Shown piece after piece: positions 6,521 to 7,552 of a DNA stretch of 7,552 bases. The stretch is from positions 1,521 to 9,072 of the forward strand of contig DFXC01000097.1 in the NCBI GenBank assembly GCA_002383105.1. Direction: 5' to 3'. The notes under the pieces are model-generated. The model was not told the DNA's origin. It did not search any database and worked only from the letters and a program-made list of their open reading frames with translations. Each line of letters begins with the position of its first letter. Within the stretch, counting starts at the first letter, position 1. Made by a program: the position numbers and the translations under genes. This DNA is from Hyphomicrobiaceae bacterium UBA4118 (lineage in GTDB: Bacteria > Pseudomonadota > Alphaproteobacteria > Rhizobiales > Methyloligellaceae).

Positions 6521-6778
6521 GATGTCGATGCCGATTGCGTGTCGGCCGGCCACGAGGGCCTCAACAAGTGTCGTGCCACCTCCAACATGATTGTCGAGCA
6601 CCATGTCGCCTGGTTGGGTGAACGACTCGATAGCGGTGCGAGCGAAGGTCGGTGAAAAGCGAGCAGGGTACTTGTAGAAGCCGTGTGTGAGGCCCTTCAC
6701 CGGATCGGGGTCGCGGGCACCAGCGATGAGCATAGACTCGGCGCCAGCGGACAATCGAAGCAACGACGATTTAGTCAT
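6368..6778 (-). pseudogene. DNA methyltransferase, N-terminal fragment (SAM-binding part only)
   Basis: From ATG 6778 the frame encodes 136 residues. FYKYPARFSPTFARTAIESF, PGDMVLDNHVGGGTTLVEAL and GIDISPLAEFVA are clear hallmarks of an N4-cytosine/N6-adenine DNA methylase with the SAM-binding motif near the N terminus. In relatives the motif is normally DPFxGGGTT; here it reads DNHVGGGTT, so Pro and Phe are replaced. The catalytic (D/S)PPY motif, which should follow, is absent: after FVATA the frame runs into the antisense of the ATPase tail and stops at 6368. Typical relatives are several hundred residues, so this is a 3'-truncated gene. An upstream in-frame extension to 6874 overlaps the end of the RHH gene and looks non-native. 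It follows the RHH gene by 53 bp on the same strand. Catalysis is not expected; SAM binding is doubtful. Confidence 0.72.
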
Positions 6779-6831
6779 TGTGAACCATATTGCCTGGGTG
6801 ATTCTCGTTTTGCGGCAGCACGAGTCTCTCT

Positions 6832-7035
6832 CTAGCGTTTGGGTCGTTGTCTCCGTTCGCGAGTAGCTAAGCACTCCCGAACCGCTTCCTCAGCGATCTC
6901 GTACGCTGGCCTACCCTCATCTAGCGCCGCCATTTTGAGCCTCTTGATGATGTCCGGACGGATATAGACCAGAAGCGGTCGACGACCGTCGGCCCTTGCC
7001 GGTGCTGTTGCCTTCGATGCTGGTTTCTTCGCCAT
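6832..7035 (-). CDS. Ribbon-helix-helix (RHH)-type DNA-binding protein, small
   Basis: 67 residues. A basic, Ala/Lys-rich N-terminal arm (1-19) is followed by a predicted beta strand RRPLLVYIRP (18-27), helix A IIKRLKMAALDEGRP (29-43), helix B YEIAEEAVRECLATRE (45-60) and a basic C-terminal tail. This is the usual plan of RHH/CopG-Arc-like antitoxins and autoregulators, whose paired beta strands insert in the DNA major groove as dimers. The ribosome binding site is weak. It lies 53 bp upstream of the methyltransferase fragment on the same strand, so the two may share a transcript. Interleaved inverted repeats lie 14-49 bp upstream of its start and are a plausible autoregulatory operator. No toxin partner of recognisable type is adjacent. 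The fold is inferred from sequence pattern; the function as repressor is inference. Confidence 0.68.
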   Translation of the reverse strand: MAKKPASKATAPARADGRRPLLVYIRPDIIKRLKMAALDEGRPAYEIAEEAVRECLATRERRQRPKR

Positions 7036-7037
7036 CG

Positions 7038-7084
7038 GATAGCGGAATGTCTAGATAGCTCGCGCTCTAGACTGCAAGCTATCT
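7038..7084. promoter_or_regulatory. Interleaved inverted repeats upstream of the RHH gene, candidate operator
   Basis: Two perfect interleaved dyads: GTCTAGA (7049-7055) with TCTAGAC (7066-7072), and AGATAGCT (7053-7060) with AGCTATCT (7077-7084). The core GATAGC occurs three times: direct at 7038-7043 and 7054-7059, inverted at 7078-7083. The direct copies and the TCTAGA copies are both spaced 16 bp. This sits between divergent material: the RHH gene start at 7035 and the HsdS remnant. The arrangement suits a dimeric repressor binding several sites. Confidence 0.5.
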
Positions 7085-7132
7085 CACGGAATACAAAGCC
7101 ACAAGCGAGATTTGGCGCTTTGCGCGGCTAAC

Positions 7133-7408
7133 ATGGCCATGAACGCGCCGGAGTTTCGAGAGACGCAGATAGTGCCGCTTATCCAGAAACAGACCGGACA
7201 AGCGAATGTGAATGGGGGGCATTGAAGAACATGCTGATTCCCCTCCTACCGCTCGCCGAACAGCGCCAAGGTCGATGAGCTGATAGCGCTGTGCGACGGG
7301 CTGGAGGCGCGCCTCGCCACCGGCGACAACACCCGCCGCCGCCTGCTCGACGCCCTGCTGGCCGAGCCGCTGGACGACTGGATCGCTCCGGCGATCAAGG
7401 TTGCCTGA
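7133..7408 (+). pseudogene. hsdS: Type I restriction specificity subunit (HsdS) C-terminal remnant, frame-disrupted
   Basis: Three consecutive segments read as the end of an HsdS protein if the frame is changed twice. Segment 1 (about 7133-7219): ETQIVPLIQKQTGQANVNG, then a stop just after a run of six G at 7214-7219; two extra G there explain the shift. Segment 2 (7219-7267): ALKNMLIPLLPLAEQR, the conserved IPLPPLAEQ-type motif that ends a target recognition domain. Segment 3 (7268-7408): KVDELIALCDGLEARL, then TGDNTRRRLLDALLAEPL, to a TGA at 7406-7408, the conserved coiled-coil spacer and end. Between segments 2 and 3 about 11 bases coding the usual RIVA-type residues are missing. HsdS chooses the DNA target of type I restriction-modification enzymes; this piece lacks at least one whole target recognition domain and cannot do so. 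No hsdM or hsdR is present here. Confidence 0.75.
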
Positions 7409-7495
7409 GGCCATTAACAGCGACAGGCACACCCGAAGCCGCAGTTTTCCCACGTCGGGAGCTCCTTAGCACCTCTCATGCCGTTCGGACAGCAA

Positions 7496-7511
7496 CGCTC
7501 TCTAGGGAGCG
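7496..7511. repeat. Short hairpin-forming dyad near the right edge
   Basis: CGCTC-TCTAGG-GAGCG, 5-base arms with a 6-base loop, about 88 bp after the HsdS remnant stop. No run of T follows, so it is not a convincing intrinsic terminator. The rest of 7409-7552 shows no gene. Confidence 0.25.
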
Positions 7512-7552
7512 CCGGCTAGTCGCCTCGTTTTGATTTCAAACCTCTCGGCCTT

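Noticed and set aside
7079..7453. 124-codon minus-strand frame at the right end
   Set aside because: Antisense of the HsdS remnant, whose plus-strand motifs PLAEQ and KVDEL decide the direction.

Overview
The window looks like chromosomal DNA of a G+C-rich alphaproteobacterium, probably of the Hyphomicrobiales/Rhizobiales type. This is inferred from high GC, GC-rich third codon positions, and two periplasmic binding proteins of families linked to PQQ-dependent (quinoprotein) alcohol dehydrogenases, which are common in methylotrophic and related alphaproteobacteria. No rRNA, tRNA or CRISPR array was seen, so placement finer than class or order is not supported.

Left part (1-4481), housekeeping/accessory metabolism: (i) a nearly complete flavin-containing monooxygenase on the minus strand, running off the left edge; (ii) divergent from it, a small secreted HExxH zinc metallopeptidase-like protein; (iii) a XoxJ/MoxJ-type periplasmic binding protein associated with quinoprotein dehydrogenases; (iv) converging on it with an 8-bp gap, a second, unrelated type-1 periplasmic binding protein of the ABC family associated with PQQ-dependent alcohol dehydrogenase systems. 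The two binding proteins suggest a periplasmic alcohol-oxidation locus. The dehydrogenase, its cytochrome c and the ABC ATPase/permease are not in this window.

Right part (about 4600-7552), a decayed or rearranged DNA-modification/defence island: an AT-richer gap of about 400 bp holding a small frameshifted ORF remnant; a GHKL ATPase of MutL/MORC type encoded as two consecutive reading frames (N-terminal ATPase, then C-terminal part), the second with its own good ribosome binding site; a convergent, truncated DNA methyltransferase fragment whose 3' end runs about 150 bp into the antisense of the ATPase tail; a ribbon-helix-helix (RHH) DNA-binding protein upstream of the methyltransferase fragment; interleaved inverted repeats just upstream of the RHH gene that could be its operator; and, divergent from it, the C-terminal remnant of a type I restriction specificity subunit (HsdS) with two frame changes.

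Working picture: the MutL/MORC-like ATPase and the methylase recall restriction-modification-linked GHKL ATPases, but the helicase and endonuclease expected in such systems are absent and the methylase lacks its catalytic half. The island is therefore either a relic or the edge of a larger system. The split ATPase, the damaged methylase and the RHH/inverted-repeat module are the parts most worth a second look.
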